NCBI GenBank assembly: GCA_020284085.1
Contig: JACEVL010000671.1
Coordinates: 110,001 to 174,000 of the forward strand
From: Aporrectodea caliginosa
Lineage: Eukaryota > Annelida > Clitellata > Crassiclitellata > Lumbricidae
Reading direction: 5' to 3'
DNA length: 64,000 bases
Numbering within the stretch: the stretch's first letter is position 1; each line of letters starts with the position of its first letter. The translations under genes were made by a program, and so were the position numbers. Below the pieces are notes generated by a model, which was not told where the DNA came from, made no database searches, and saw only the letters and a list, made by a program, of their open reading frames with translations. This document shows, one piece after another, positions 1-12,700 of the stretch.

Positions 1-57
1 GGGTCTTCATCAGCTGCTCGATCCGGTTCCGCTCCCCTGCGCTAGTGTTGCTTTGTA

Positions 58-182
58 TTGTATAACTATACCGAAAAAATACTACTTACTATAAGTCTAT
101 AACAGTTACTGTAACTATAACTAAAATAAGAAACCATTAACTATAATTGTAACTAAAACTAAAATAACAATCTGTAAGGAGA
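58..182. repeat. AT-rich degenerate repeat
   Basis: Repeated words of the type AACTAAAACTAAAATAA and TAACTATAA run through this stretch. No coding signal is visible. It sits just upstream of a retroelement fragment and looks like a degenerate simple-sequence tail. Confidence 0.5.
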
Positions 183-189
183 ATCACAC

Positions 190-480
190 TGGTGGAGTTA
201 GAGTTAACATCTGCAAACCTCGTGAGTGCCGCTGCGGGACCCTGGTCAGGATCTACGGCTCCAACGGGCTATCTTGCTCCCTGGGACCAGGTAGAGCTGC
301 CAGAAACGCCAGCCTCGATGATCTGATTTGTCGGGGTCTTGACCGCGCGGGTTTCCCAGCAGTGAAGGAGCCACCGGGCCTTAGCAGAGCGGATGGAAAA
401 GACCCGACGGCCTAACTCTTATTCCATGAAGGATGAACCGTGCTGTGATCTGGGATGCCACGGTTACGGATACTAAATTT
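190..480 (+). mobile_element. Retroelement polyprotein C-terminal fragment (decayed)
   Basis: In one frame the translation reads CKPRECRCGTLVRIYGSNGL, followed by a DDLICRGLDRAGFPAVKEP-type segment and SRADGKDPT. After a frame change and a stop it reads NRAVIWDATVTDT. Arrays of this type (Cys/His-rich segment, RADGKRPD, then WDATV) recur at the C-terminus of non-LTR reverse transcriptases in invertebrate genomes; that assignment is from memory. The frame is broken, so this is a dead remnant. It ends where similarity to the ABCA promoter modules begins, so it probably truncated the distal part of this promoter. Confidence 0.5.
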
Positions 481-490
481 TAGTCAGCTT

Positions 491-739
491 CTTGAGCACG
501 TCATTGCATCTGCCGACTGCATATTACGCACAGATAATTATGAATAAAATAATGACGTCATAAACAAGACTAAAACGTTAATACTTAGTTCGCACAAGAG
601 TTTAAAATATGTTGCAGTTAAACTGAAAGGATTCAAGTTTGTTATTGATATATCGGCGGTGATACTGCTGATTTTTATGCGACAAGTCGATTAAACTCCT
701 GACAGATTGTAGATTCTATAAGAAAGTTATTTTACTACA
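491..739 (+). promoter_or_regulatory. Putative promoter / 5' region of ABCA gene 1
   Basis: This block aligns with the regions upstream of both first-exon copies of gene 2. Shared landmarks are a distal ACGTCAT..TCTGC element near 494, an AATAAA..TGACGTCATAAAC block near 541-567, and a downstream GATTCTATAAGAAAG..TTTTAC block just before the ATG. Conservation between paralogous genes argues for a functional promoter or 5' UTR. No experimental transcription start is available. Confidence 0.55.
553..560. promoter_or_regulatory. CRE-type palindrome TGACGTCA
   Basis: A perfect TGACGTCA palindrome lies 187 bp before the exon 1 ATG. The same octamer in the same TGACGTCATAAAC context lies before both gene-2 first exons. 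TGACGTCA is the consensus site for CREB/ATF bZIP factors; regulation by them here is inference. Confidence 0.55.
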
Positions 740-783
740 ATGGCCGAACCAAGTGAAGCCAAACAGAATCATGGAGGAAATTT
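740..783 (+). CDS. ABCA3: ABCA gene 1 exon 1 (44 nt, start codon)
   Basis: The sequence encodes [14 protein letters not shown] plus two bases, followed by a GTATGC donor. The two bases TT join the first base of exon 2 (A) to make a Leu codon before NWRQFW. Both gene-2 copies encode near-identical peptides with the same phase and donor, which makes this exon convincing despite its size. The ATG has A at -3 and G at +4. Residues 1-14 are the cytosolic N-terminus before TM1. Confidence 0.8.
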
Positions 784-3700
784 GTATGCTTTCTAAAATA
801 ACGTTAACAATGCTTAGCTTTGAACTTTGTGTTCGATGAATGATGAGGTTGTAGTGTTCTCAAGGTCTAACTCTTAGTATGCTTCAACTCGCTGAATCCG
901 TTCATTGTCAAACCAAACAAATCTATTAACTGTGCATTTAATCATTTTCGACCCAAACCGTAGAGCTTTCAACTGTTTTACTCCGATTCTTATCTTTTAC
1001 CGCTCAACGAATATGTCCACGACATTTTAAACAAATGTGCAAGTGCTTCATAAATGGAGAGGGTGCACCGACAGAAGCACCCGTGATAATTTCGCCCCGA
1101 CAAATCCCTCCCCCCGGTGAAAGAATGTGCGCGAAATTTTAATAACGAAAACACTAATTAAAGAAAAGTACGTTGACAGTCTGACAGTATTTACTAATCA
1201 CAGTGGTTGGTTATTTCGTATAAAAGACAATTCCATGAATTCTTGTTACAACTTGCAGTCGTCGATTTAATCGCACGTATTTATTTTTAGTGGGTGGCTA
1301 AGCTCCCCAGAGGAATCGACTGGAAAGATAGGAGGCTTATAGGGAACCTCTATATGAACCAGCAAGTAAAGATAAGAATAGATGGAGAATGTTCAGAGGA
1401 AGGAGAAATTGGAAGGGGAGTAAGACAAGGATGTCCTCTATCACCACTCCTCTTTAACATATATATAGAGGAGCTAATACAGGAGGCAATGGAGGAGATA
1501 GAAGAAGGAGTAAAGGTAGGAGGAAGACTTATAAAAGCCTTAAGATTTGCTGACGATCAAGCAATGTTGGCAACGACACAGGCAGGTCTACAGAATATGA
1601 TGGACAAATTAAATCTGACCTCAAAGACATACAACATGAAAATAAACATTGGAAAGACAAAGAGTATGAGGATAAGCCGAGAGGAGGGGAGGTAACAGAG
1701 AAAATAAAAATCAACGGTGAGGAGGTGGAACAGGTCAAGAGCTTTTGTTACTTGGGAAGCATGATAACAACAGATGCAAGGTGTCAAAGCGACGTGAAAC
1801 GAAGAATAGCACTGCGAAAAGATGCTTTCATCAAAAGAGGAGAATTGTTGAGAGGAGGGCTAAATAAAAGCCTAAAGAAAAGACTGGTCAAAACACTGGT
1901 ATAGAGTGTGGCACTATATGGGTCAGAGACCTGGACCATCAGGAAAGATGAGATTAAGAAATTAGAAGCTTTTGAGATGTGGATCTGGAGAAGGATGGAG
2001 AAGGTGAGCTGGACTGAGCATATAACGAACGACGAGGTACTACAAATGGTTGATGAAAAACGATCGCTAATAACAACAATAAGAGAAAGACAGAAGAACT
2101 GGGTGGGGCACGTATTAAGAGGAGACTCCCTCCTGAAAGAAATCATAGAAGGGAGAATGGTAGGGAAAAGAGGGAGGGGAAGACCGAGGCAGATGATGCT
2201 GGGATGGATGGCCGACGGATACAGCGAATTAAAGGAAAAAGCACAGCACAGAGAAGAGTGGCGTCATTGGAAGTTCGAACCTGCCGAAGGGCAGAGAACT
2301 TAAAGAAGAAGAAGAAGCTCCCCAGCCAAGAGATGTTCCATCTTTTGCTCAACAGAGTCCCGTTCCGCTCATAGCTGTTGTTCCAGTTTGTAGACAGCAG
2401 TCTATATTTGCTGAAGTGCTCGGTGCCAACCTTCCAACCTTCCAATGAGTTGTTGGTCCGAGAAAGATTTTCTCCGACACGATCATGTACATTCAACTGA
2501 AAGGCATGGGAATCAGTAGGGTTCCGGGCCTTTTGCGTCGTTGTCATCCTGTGAAAGAGTCCTCCGAATGGTCGTATACAGACACTAAGGGAGGAGGGCG
2601 ATGTTCCGAAAGTTCTTCAAAGGACGTAGCAACATCTGGAGGACGCGAAACTGTTATGTTACATCGCCAAGATCTATCTTAGACCAACAGTAAAGCGGAG
2701 CCAATGTTGGCGCGCATTTGTCGCTCATTTTATGGCGCCATTGTAGGGATTTCCTGTAGCGCATTTTTAGGGGCGTGTTTGTCGGGACACAGATGGAGAG
2801 ACAGCCGCACAGACAGACAGAGGGGCACACAGACTGATAGACCGACGGCTATGTAGATGGAGATAGACAGAGGGGTAGTTAAAGACAGCGACAAAGAGAG
2901 CAGAGAGCTGGACACACAGTTCTACATTGTCTCACAGACATACTCATTATCATCAGTGGCGTACCGAAGGAGGCAGGGGGCGAGTCGCCCCGAGCGGCAC
3001 TTGTGAAGGGGCGGAAAATAGGTTGAAGAAAACTAAAAAGGATTGAATGCTAGATAAAAACTGAAAAAGTAGGAGAGAGAATGAAAGGTAGAAAAAGAAG
3101 GAAGGAAAGAAACTGTCAATTTGGTCAAGCCAACTTGGCTTCCCATGCTGCCCCTAAGCCTCCGTTAGGGGCGGCGTCACTCTGAGAGGTCTACGTTAAA
3201 CAATAAACATAATTGTAGAAAAGGAAGGAATTTCTTTGTAATGTTTACTAAATATAAGCATATTATATTATTATCCATAATCCAAATAATCCAGTAAATA
3301 AAATGCATCGCATATTTTGAGATTTACATGTATTGTTATTAAAGTGAAGATGCTACTGCGAACAGTAAGCCGTCGTTACAGCGGAATAACGGTTACCGTT
3401 TTATTAATCTTTGAAGAATGCAGTGCAGCATCGCTGTGTCTTGTCTTTTATATAACGGACACAATCATTACTGTATGCTGCTTTCGCGAAATAATTGTGA
3501 CATTAACAAATTTAAAAAATAGTATTATTTTCGTATAAATTATAAAAATTGGTGCCTGTTTTTAATTCATTCATTTCCATTTGATGGTTCCGTTTGGTTC
3601 GCATTGACTGTAGTCTAACTAGCCTAATGATGCAATAACTTTGAGTTTTACTGTGAGATAGGCCTACTATAATTGTTAATTAGTTGTTCCTCTTGGCCCA

Positions 3701-6700
3701 CTCGTATTAACTACAGACACTTGCAATTTTCATTCTTTCATTCATTACGAATGAAAATGAGTAAGAGGCTGAACTAAGTGGGGATGAATTTTGAAAATTT
3801 GGGGCCGAAGCACAGAGATATTCTATAAAACAAAGTAGGTGGTACTGCAGCTATGCGCCGACATTTTCTTCTACTTCCGTAACAGAAGCGGTGAGTCAGC
3901 GACAGTCGCAACTCATGCAATAAAAATTGTTATTACGTAATAATATAGATTTCAGTAAGTTGAAAATGTAGGCTATAGCTAAAACGGATAATTAAAAAAC
4001 GCAGTGAAAAGTGACAAATCTAGACAGGCTATCAACTTCATAAATAAAATTGTAGGCGCATTATGTAAATTGCAATCTCTTAGAGAAACAGCATGTCCAA
4101 AATTAAGTGGCCAAGGGCGGCATTTTGGGCCATCGCCCCGGGCGGCATTTCAGCTCCGTACGCCTCTGCTGTTAACCTAATATGTATATGACAAGTGTTA
4201 AGTGATGATGATGATTTATGTATTGTGTTACAGAAACTGGAGACAGTTCTGGTTGCTGCTCTGGAAGAACTGGTTGCTCCAAAAGCAGAAGAAAATCCGG
4301 ACTATCTTATTTGTTCTAGTGCCAATCCTCTTGACTCTATTTCTCGCAGGATTGCGAGGATTATCCTCACCTTCCATCAAATCAAACGCAACAACCTTCA
4401 GCAGCTTCTTCGTTTCCCCACACTTGAACGGCGACCTGACATTTCCACCCCCAAATTTAACCCTCGCTTACGTTCCCAACACGACCCTCGTCGAGGGGAT
4501 TGTGAATAGAGCAGCGACCATCATGGGCGTCAAGAATCCAACGAGTACGTCGTATTCCTATAATATCGTGTGTTCGTGTTACATGTAATAACACCCTTTC
4601 TCTTGTGGGTTGATTTAACTAAGCGCTACCAGGGACGGTGTCCGCCTTCTGTGTAACGTTGCAGAATATCATTGCTTTTAAATATATATAGAGGAGCTAA
4701 TACAGGAGGCAATGGAGGAGATAGAAGAAGGAGTAAAGGTAGGAGGAAGACTTATAAAAGCCTTAAGATTTGCTGACGATCAAGCAATGTTGGCAACGAC
4801 ACAGGCAGGTCTACAGAATATGATGGACAAATTAAATCTGACCTCAAAGACATACAACATGAAAATAAACATTGGAAAGACAAAGAGTATGAGGATAAGC
4901 CGAGAGGAGGGGGAGGTAACAGAGAAAATAAAAATCAACGGTGAGGAGGTGGAACAGGTCAAGAGCTTTTGTTACTTGGGAAGCATGATAACAACAGATG
5001 CAAGGTGTCAAAGCGACGTGAAACGAAGAATAGCACTGCGAAAAGATGCTTTCATCAAAAGAGGAGAATTGTTGAGAGGAGGGCTAAATAAAAGCCTAAA
5101 GAAAAGACTGGTCAAAACACTGGTATGGAGTGTGGCACTATATGGGTCAGAGACCTGGACCATCAGGAAAGATGAGATTAAGAAATTAGAAGCTTTTGAG
5201 ATGTGGATCTGGAGAAGGATGGAGAAGGTGAGCTGGACTGAGCATATAACGAACGACGAGGTACTACAAATGGTTGATGAAAAACGATCGCTAATAACAA
5301 CAATAAGAGAAAGACAGAAGAACTGGGTGGGGCACGTATTAAGAGGAGACTCCCTCCTGAAAGAAATCATAGAAGGGAGAATGGTAGGGAAAAAGAGGGA
5401 GGGGAAGACCGAGGCAGATGATGCTGGGATGGATGGCCGACGGATACAGCGAATTAAAGGAAAAAGCACAGCACAGAGAAGAGTGGCGTCATTGGAAGTT
5501 CGAACCTGCCGAAGGGCAGAGAACTTAAAGAAGAAGAAGAAGCTCCCCAGCCAAGAGATGTTCCATCTTTTGCTCAACAGAGTCCCGTTCCGCTCATAGC
5601 TGTTGTTCCAGTTTGTAGACAGCAGTCTATATTTGCTGAAGTGCTCGGTGCCAACCTTCCAACCTTCCAATGAGTTGTTGGTCCGAGAAAGATTTTCTCC
5701 GACACGATCATGTACATTCAACTGAAAGGCATGGGAATCAGTAGGGTTCCGGGCCTTTTGCGTCGTTGTCATCCTGTGAAAGAGTCCTCCGAATGGTCGT
5801 ATACAGACACTAAGGGAGGAGGGCGATGTTCCGAAAGTTCTTCAAAGGACGTAGCAACATCTGGAGGACGCGAAACTGTTATGTTACATCGCCAAGATCT
5901 ATCTTAGACCAACAGTAAAGCGGAGCCAATGTTGGCGCGCATTTGTCGCTCATTTTATGGCGCCATTGTAGGGATTTCCTGTAGCGCATTTTTAGGGGCG
6001 TGTTTGTCGGGACACAGATGGAGAGACAGCCGCACAGACAGACAGAGGGGCACACAGACTGATAGACCGACGGCTATGTAGATGGAGATAGACAGAGGGG
6101 TAGTTAAAGACAGCGACAAAGAGAGCAGAGAGCTGGACACACAGTTCTACATTGTCTCACAGACATACTCATTATCATCAGTGGCGTACCGAAGGAGGCA
6201 GGGGGCGAGTCGCCCCGAGCGGCACTTGTGAAGGGGCGGAAAATAGGTTGAAGAAAACTAAAAAGGATTGAATGCTAGATAAAAACTGAAAAAGTAGGAG
6301 AGAGAATGAAAGGTAGAAAAAGAAGGAAGGAAAGAAACTGTCAATTTGGTCAAGCCAACTTGGCTTCCCATGCTGCCCCTAAGCCTCCGTTAGGGGCGGC
6401 GTCACTCTGAGAGGTCTACGTTAAACAATAAACATAATTGTAGAAAAGGAAGGAATTTCTTTGTAATGTTTACTAAATATAAGCATATTATATTATTATC
6501 CATAATCCAAATAATCCAGTAAATAAAATGCATCGCATATTTTGAGATTTACATGTATTGTTATTAAAGTGAAGATGCTACTGCGAACAGTAAGCCGTCG
6601 TTACAGCGGAATAACGGTTACCGTTTTATTAATCTTTGAAGAATGCAGTGCAGCATCGCTGTGTCTTGTCTTTTATATAACGGACACAATCATTACTGTA

Positions 6701-9700
6701 TGCTGCTTTCGCGAAATAATTGTGACATTAACAAATTTAAAAAATAGTATTATTTTCGTATAAATTATAAAAATTGGTGCCTGTTTTTAATTCATTCATT
6801 TCCATTTGATGGTTCCGTTTGGTTCGCATTGACTGTAGTCTAACTAGCCTAATGATGCAATAACTTTGAGTTTTACTGTGAGATAGGCCTACTATAATTG
6901 TTAATTAGTTGTTCCTCTTGGCCCACTCGTATTAACTACAGACACTTGCAATTTTCATTCTTTCATTCATTACGAATGAAAATGAGTAAGAGGCTGAACT
7001 AAGTGGGGATGAATTTTGAAAATTTGGGGCCGAAGCACAGAGATATTCTATAAAACAAAGTAGGTGGTACTGCAGCTATGCGCCGACATTTTCTTCTACT
7101 TCCGTAACAGAAGCGGTGAGTCAGCGACAGTCGCAACTCATGCAATAAAAATTGTTATTACGTAATAATATAGATTTCAGTAAGTTGAAAATGTAGGCTA
7201 TAGCTAAAACGGATAATTAAAAAACGCAGTGAAAAGTGACAAATCTAGACAGGCTATCAACTTCATAAATAAAATTGTAGGCGCATTATGTAAATTGCAA
7301 TCTCTTAGAGAAACAGCATGTCCAAAATTAAGTGGCCAAGGGCGGCATTTTGGGCCATCGCCCCGGGCGGCATTTCAGCTCCGTACGCCTCTGCTGTTAA
7401 CCTAATATGTATATGACAAGTGTTAAGTGATGATGATGATTTATGTATTGTGTTACAGAAACTGGAGACAGTTCTGGTTGCTGCTCTGGAAGAACTGGTT
7501 GCTCCAAAAGCAGAAGAAAATCCGGACTATCTTATTTGTTCTAGTGCCAATCCTCTTGACTCTATTTCTCGCAGGATTGCGAGGATTATCCTCACCTTCC
7601 ATCAAATCAAACGCAACAACCTTCAGCAGCTTCTTCGTTTCCCCACACTTGAACGGCGACCTGACATTTCCACCCCCAAATTTAACCCTCGCTTACGTTC
7701 CCAACACGACCCTCGTCGAGGGGATTGTGAATAGAGCAGCGACCATCATGGGCGTCAAGAATCCAACGAGTACGTCGTATTCCTATAATATCGTGTGTTC
7801 GTGTTACATGTAATAACACCCTTTCTCTTGTGGGTTGATTTAACTAAGCGCTACCAGGGACGGTGTCCGCCTTCTGTGTAACGTTGCAGAATATCATTGA
7901 TTAATTATAGATCAATCGGTTAATTGCATAAGATCTGATCTAATATAATAACAGAGTACTTCAAAGGATAAAATACAGTACCTCAACGCATAGATGCCGT
8001 GATGTAATCGCAAACCAAATTAGAAGGATTGTGTTTTTGGTTCATTCAGAAGAAAAGAGAGTTGGATCCAATAGAATGCTGTATGCAGCATAGTTCAGTA
8101 TCGTGGTACCGAACGACCTTTGTACGGTGTGGTTTGACATAAATTGGTATCGAAGGGTAATATGCATTGCATAGTATGGTATGACAAATTGCATGATACG
8201 ACATATTCTTGCGTACTCCATCCCAAGACATTGATAATACTGATACAAAGTTTATCCAAGTGCAGCCTAGCTGGGTTACCAAAGGTCACAGTGTTTGTTA
8301 ATACTTATTGTTTATGAACTGCATTAGTTTCTTCTATCGCCAGCCATTATGCTTAGAAGTCTGTGATAACCGAGCGCCTCTGAGTAGTTTCCTTGAAGGG
8401 GCGCTATATAAATTCCCGAATGAATGAATGAATTAATGAATGAATGAATGAATGAATGAATGAATGAATGAATGAATGAACCGTGTGATACTTCTGAAAG
8501 ATTCACTTTAAGTTCACTTGATCTTTCTTTGGTATAGATCTGGGCTTTGCAAATGAGAGAGCTGTGAAGGACTACGTGGCGATACATCGAAATGTTTTTG
8601 GCGCAATCGTTTTCAGTGACACGGAAGACTGGGTCCGTCTTCCGGAGAAGATTACCTACAAGGTCCGTCTGCGTTCAGACCAAGGAGAGTGGAACACAGA
8701 CGCCATGTTCAATTACCTACAAACGATCGCACCAAGAAATTTAGATGATCAATTTGGTGGAAGATCTCCAGGTATTATCATTTGTAGTTAACAAATTCAT
8801 AATTTTTAAAATGTATTTGCATGTAGATATTGTATAGCCTATACAGATAGACAAACTCATTCAGAGCAGAACTCAGGACAATAGGCCTAATTATTTTTAT
8901 CCTATACTGACAACATAGGCCATAGTAGTAATAATTGTTGCAGTAAGCAATTGTTGTTGTGATAGAAGTAGAGGTAGCAGCAGCAGTAGTCATAGAAATA
9001 AATGTCAACCTGCAAAGAAGATGGCGATTGAGGAGGTGGTACCGTACATACGTTGTAGGGTATTACTACCGTGGTTTTCTGGCGATTCAGAATGCCGTTG
9101 ATCTGAGTCTAATTGCCGAAGTCAACCAGAGTTTCGACCCAACGACGATGAACATAACGATTCAGCTGCAGCGATATCCATATCCTCCATACAGCGTCGA
9201 TGCATTTCCTTCATTAATCCAGTTGGCTTTATCTAGCGTTCATTCTGTTCAGCTTCATCGTCATTGCATCGACAATCTGTCAGGAAATTGTGCTCGAGAA
9301 GGAAAACAAATTCAAGGTACAATCACTCGCATATAATATAGCCACAGTTTCTTCACAATTAGATCCATAGGTAGGAATACCTCTCACTCTAATGCATAGT
9401 GATAATACATGGTAGGTCTGTATATGATGGGATATAAATTATATTATTTACCCTGGTGAAGAGTGAGGACGTGTATGTATGTATGTATGTATGTATATAG
9501 CCATTTATTTAGCGCCTTACAAGAAACTCACGAAGGCGCTAAGATAAGATGCGGGACGACGCTTTATAAGACTTTAATCATTAGTGAAGAGTAGAAGAGC
9601 CTTATTCAGCATGCGCAAAAACTTCACAGTCAATAGGCCTATTGTACTTCTGAGGTACTGGTCTAAGCAGATGAATGGATTTTGTTGTTCGCAAGTCAGA

Positions 9701-12700
9701 TTCTTACTTGACGATGTAACAATAATTATGATATTTATTTATTCAAGGCATGTATTACACGCGTCGTTATTGACACAGCCTGATGCGCAGATTGATGTTC
9801 GCTGAGGCTCTTCTATCTATGACTTCTAAGTAACCTATAGTCTCACCTCATCAAGAACTCCTGCCTTGACCCATCCATATCCCCTCCTCCCAATCTCTCT
9901 CATCCTGAACGAAACCACCTCAGCAGAGCCTCTGTCTCTGGTCTTCTGGCAACTGGACTAATGTTCCTCACTTTGTCCCAAACTTGGATTTCTTCGACGT
10001 TTGGTGATAGAGAAGGCGTAACACAAATGTTCACATGTATTTAAAAGTGTGATCGTTTGTAAACATCATGCACAGGAGTCGATGAAGCTGATGGGGATGC
10101 GTTCGTGGCTGTATTGGTCTTCGTGGTTCGTCAAGTACCTGCTGTTCACGCTCATTTCTACAATCATGATGACGCTTATCCTCCACGCTTCGATGTCATC
10201 CAATGGACCGGTGCTGGGCCACAGTTCAGCCACCGTCACATTCGTCTTCCTCCTACTCTACTCTCTGTCCCTCATCACCTTCTGCTTCGCTCTATCGACT
10301 CTTATATCCAAAGGTAAGGTTATATACGCAGACAGACTCGAGATTTCTTCAGCACCCCAAGAGCTAAGTCGCGGCAATAAGTCTATTCACAAGAGCTAAG
10401 TCAAAACAAAATTGATAAGCATTAGGCAGTGGATCAAAATCCAAAGTGTCTCAGTGGCTCAGAATAGGCGAGCGCGTAAAATTAAAACTCTGCCGTCTGG
10501 TGTACAAATGTCACAATTACGGCGCTGCTTCGCAGACAGTAGTAGGCCAATATCGGACGACCATAAAAGGTCGAGGATATAATCTTGAAAGTCCGTTGGT
10601 GTATTTTTGCCGTCAACTAAAACTAAATCGGGTGTCGGGCCTTTCGGGTCGCCGGCCCACGTGCATGGAACAGTCTTTCCGCATCTATTCAGGAAGCTCA
10701 AAGCATTCATGCTTTAAAATGCAGTTAAAACGCTACTTGATACGTAACCCTTAGCAATTGCGTTGACTGTTGGCGGTGTGTATAAAGCATCCTAGAAGTA
10801 GCCTGCTGCTAACGATGTTATAGAAAGTGTCGTAATTACAATTACAATTACAAAGGCTCAGGTAGGCGAAGACGGTCTGAGGGACACGGTGGTTAGAATT
10901 GAAGCGGCGAGGAGGACGGCAAGTGAAGGAGAAGGAATCAGGATACGATTTGTGGAAGAGCATTGTTTTCAGTTCTGGGTGAAAGACCTGTGGAGAGATT
11001 GCAAGAGGTGAGGTTATGACAAATGAATGATACAAGTCGAAATGTGCTTTTAGTCGATATAGTGTGAGCTGAGGTAACAAAATGCAGGATAAGGCTAAGA
11101 CGGACTCGTAAGCTAAAAATGTCATCATTTAGCAAAACCGTGTTAAGAAAAGTTTCTAGTTTCTCTGAAGAGTTACAGACCTTATTTATACATAATTTAT
11201 AGCCTCTTCGGTTGACTCGAGACCTCGTCCACAGAAAGCGCTCTACATATTCATGTGAATTATTGCACAGTAGGCCCTATTACTGTGATAATTGTAGGTG
11301 TGTTCGCTTGTCAAAGGACCGCTTTAAACAGTTTAAACTTGTAAAGACGTTTTGAATTCTTCTACACCCTTCACACTCGCTCATTTTCTGCTTGTTCGTT
11401 AATACCCTTGGTTTTCATTTGCAGCCATCTATGGCGCGGTTATCGGTGCTATACTATTCTACCTGTCTTACCTGCCTCATGCCTACCTGGCGATGATTTA
11501 CGACGATATGACTCTTATGCAGAAGCTAGGATCATCGGTAGATTTCAACGTGGCCATGGCTTTCGGATGCCTCAAGATCTATCAGTACGAAGCACTCGGT
11601 ACGTCATTGATTACGACTGATTGCTGATTTTTCTGAACGTAGAAGTGATGAGTCAGCAAGCTATTATCACACTACTTTACGCTGCTTCTAGGATTCGGTG
11701 AGTAAGCAAGTTTTTGCAGGGCTAGACGATTATACGATGGCTCACATTCGAGGCTAAGTCAGGAATTCCTCAATGCTGACCGAACAAACCTTATTCACTT
11801 CCTAAGACACACACACACACACATCTTCACAAACTGCTATCTCTCTCTCTTTCTCTCTCCTTGTCTGCTTCATTGTTTTTCTCTGTCTCTGTTTGCCCAA
11901 CTCTATCTCATAACTGCTTCGATGTGGGCGACCAATAGACAACCCTACAAAACTTTTAATATCGAATGTCATAACTATAGCATTGTGATGAAACTATAAA
12001 ATTGTAAATGGTTCATGTCTTTCCTCGAAGGAACCCTAAGCTAGTTCTTGGGTGAATCTAAGTTTCTAAAAGCAATGTTCGAAGAATCGCAGATAGCAAC
12101 GATTAATGGCGATAATTGTGGTGGTGATAAATCATCGCTTCAAAAAATAATTATTACGACTATCTTCATGCCATGCATGCATTAGTATAATACAACAGCA
12201 TTATACATTAAGTGTTGATTATACGCGATGTCGTCTAATGTGACCGATTTTATTAAGTCCAACTTAAATCGCGTAAAGTAGGCCTAAGTCCACGACGAGA
12301 CTTTCAGGTTTCGAAAAACCTGATTACTAGGACAGATAGAGCTAGACGAAGGTAATAATGTAGGCTAAGTCATACAAGTGGATGTTGAAACGGAGTAACT
12401 GTTTCATTTGACCAGGCACTGGCATACACTGGAGCAACATTTGGTCTTCGGCGAATACAGGAGACGATTTTACGATGGGTCAAATACTGATCATGCTATT
12501 GGTCGATACAATCATTTACTCGATGCTCACCTGGTATTTGGATGCTGTTATACCCGGCGACTTCGGAACTCCGCAACCATTCTATTTTCCTTTCACGGTT
12601 AGTATAATAGGTGGGTGCTTTCGCAGAAAGTGACAGAACGAGAGCATAAGAGATACAACATGAAGAAGAAAAACGGTAATGAGAGTATTATTAGAGTATT

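Larger units (their letters stand above)
1459..4674 (+). repeat. Tandem duplication, copy 1 (about 3.2 kb)
   Basis: This segment is repeated almost base for base at 4682-7899, with offsets of 3223 to 3225. It covers most of the LINE, the rest of intron 1 and ABCA exon 2. I see only three differences, all inside the LINE: two 1-base indels and one TAG/TGG substitution. The unit starts inside the LINE at ATATATATAGAG and ends just after exon 2 at ATATCATTG. Confidence 0.95.
4682..7899 (+). repeat. Tandem duplication, copy 2
   Basis: Near-identical copy of 1459-4674 containing a LINE fragment (4682-5540), the same intronic sequence, a second hAT-like element (6179-7393) and a second exon 2 (7459-7769). 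It lacks the 5' end and left TSD of the LINE, so the LINE insertion predates the duplication. Confidence 0.95.

Noticed and set aside
3317..3538. 73-codon frame, also at 6542-6763
   Set aside because: It lies inside the hAT-like element, has no recognisable motif, and appears twice only because of the tandem duplication.
4195..4509. Alternative-frame reading of exon 2 starting at an intronic ATG
   Set aside because: The conserved ABCA frame is [10 protein letters not shown]. The upstream ATGs lie in the intron before the TGTGTTACAG acceptor, and exon 1 supplies the start.
5008..5772. 254-codon minus-strand frame
   Set aside because: It is antisense to the LINE reverse transcriptase and its 3' flank; no protein-like motif.
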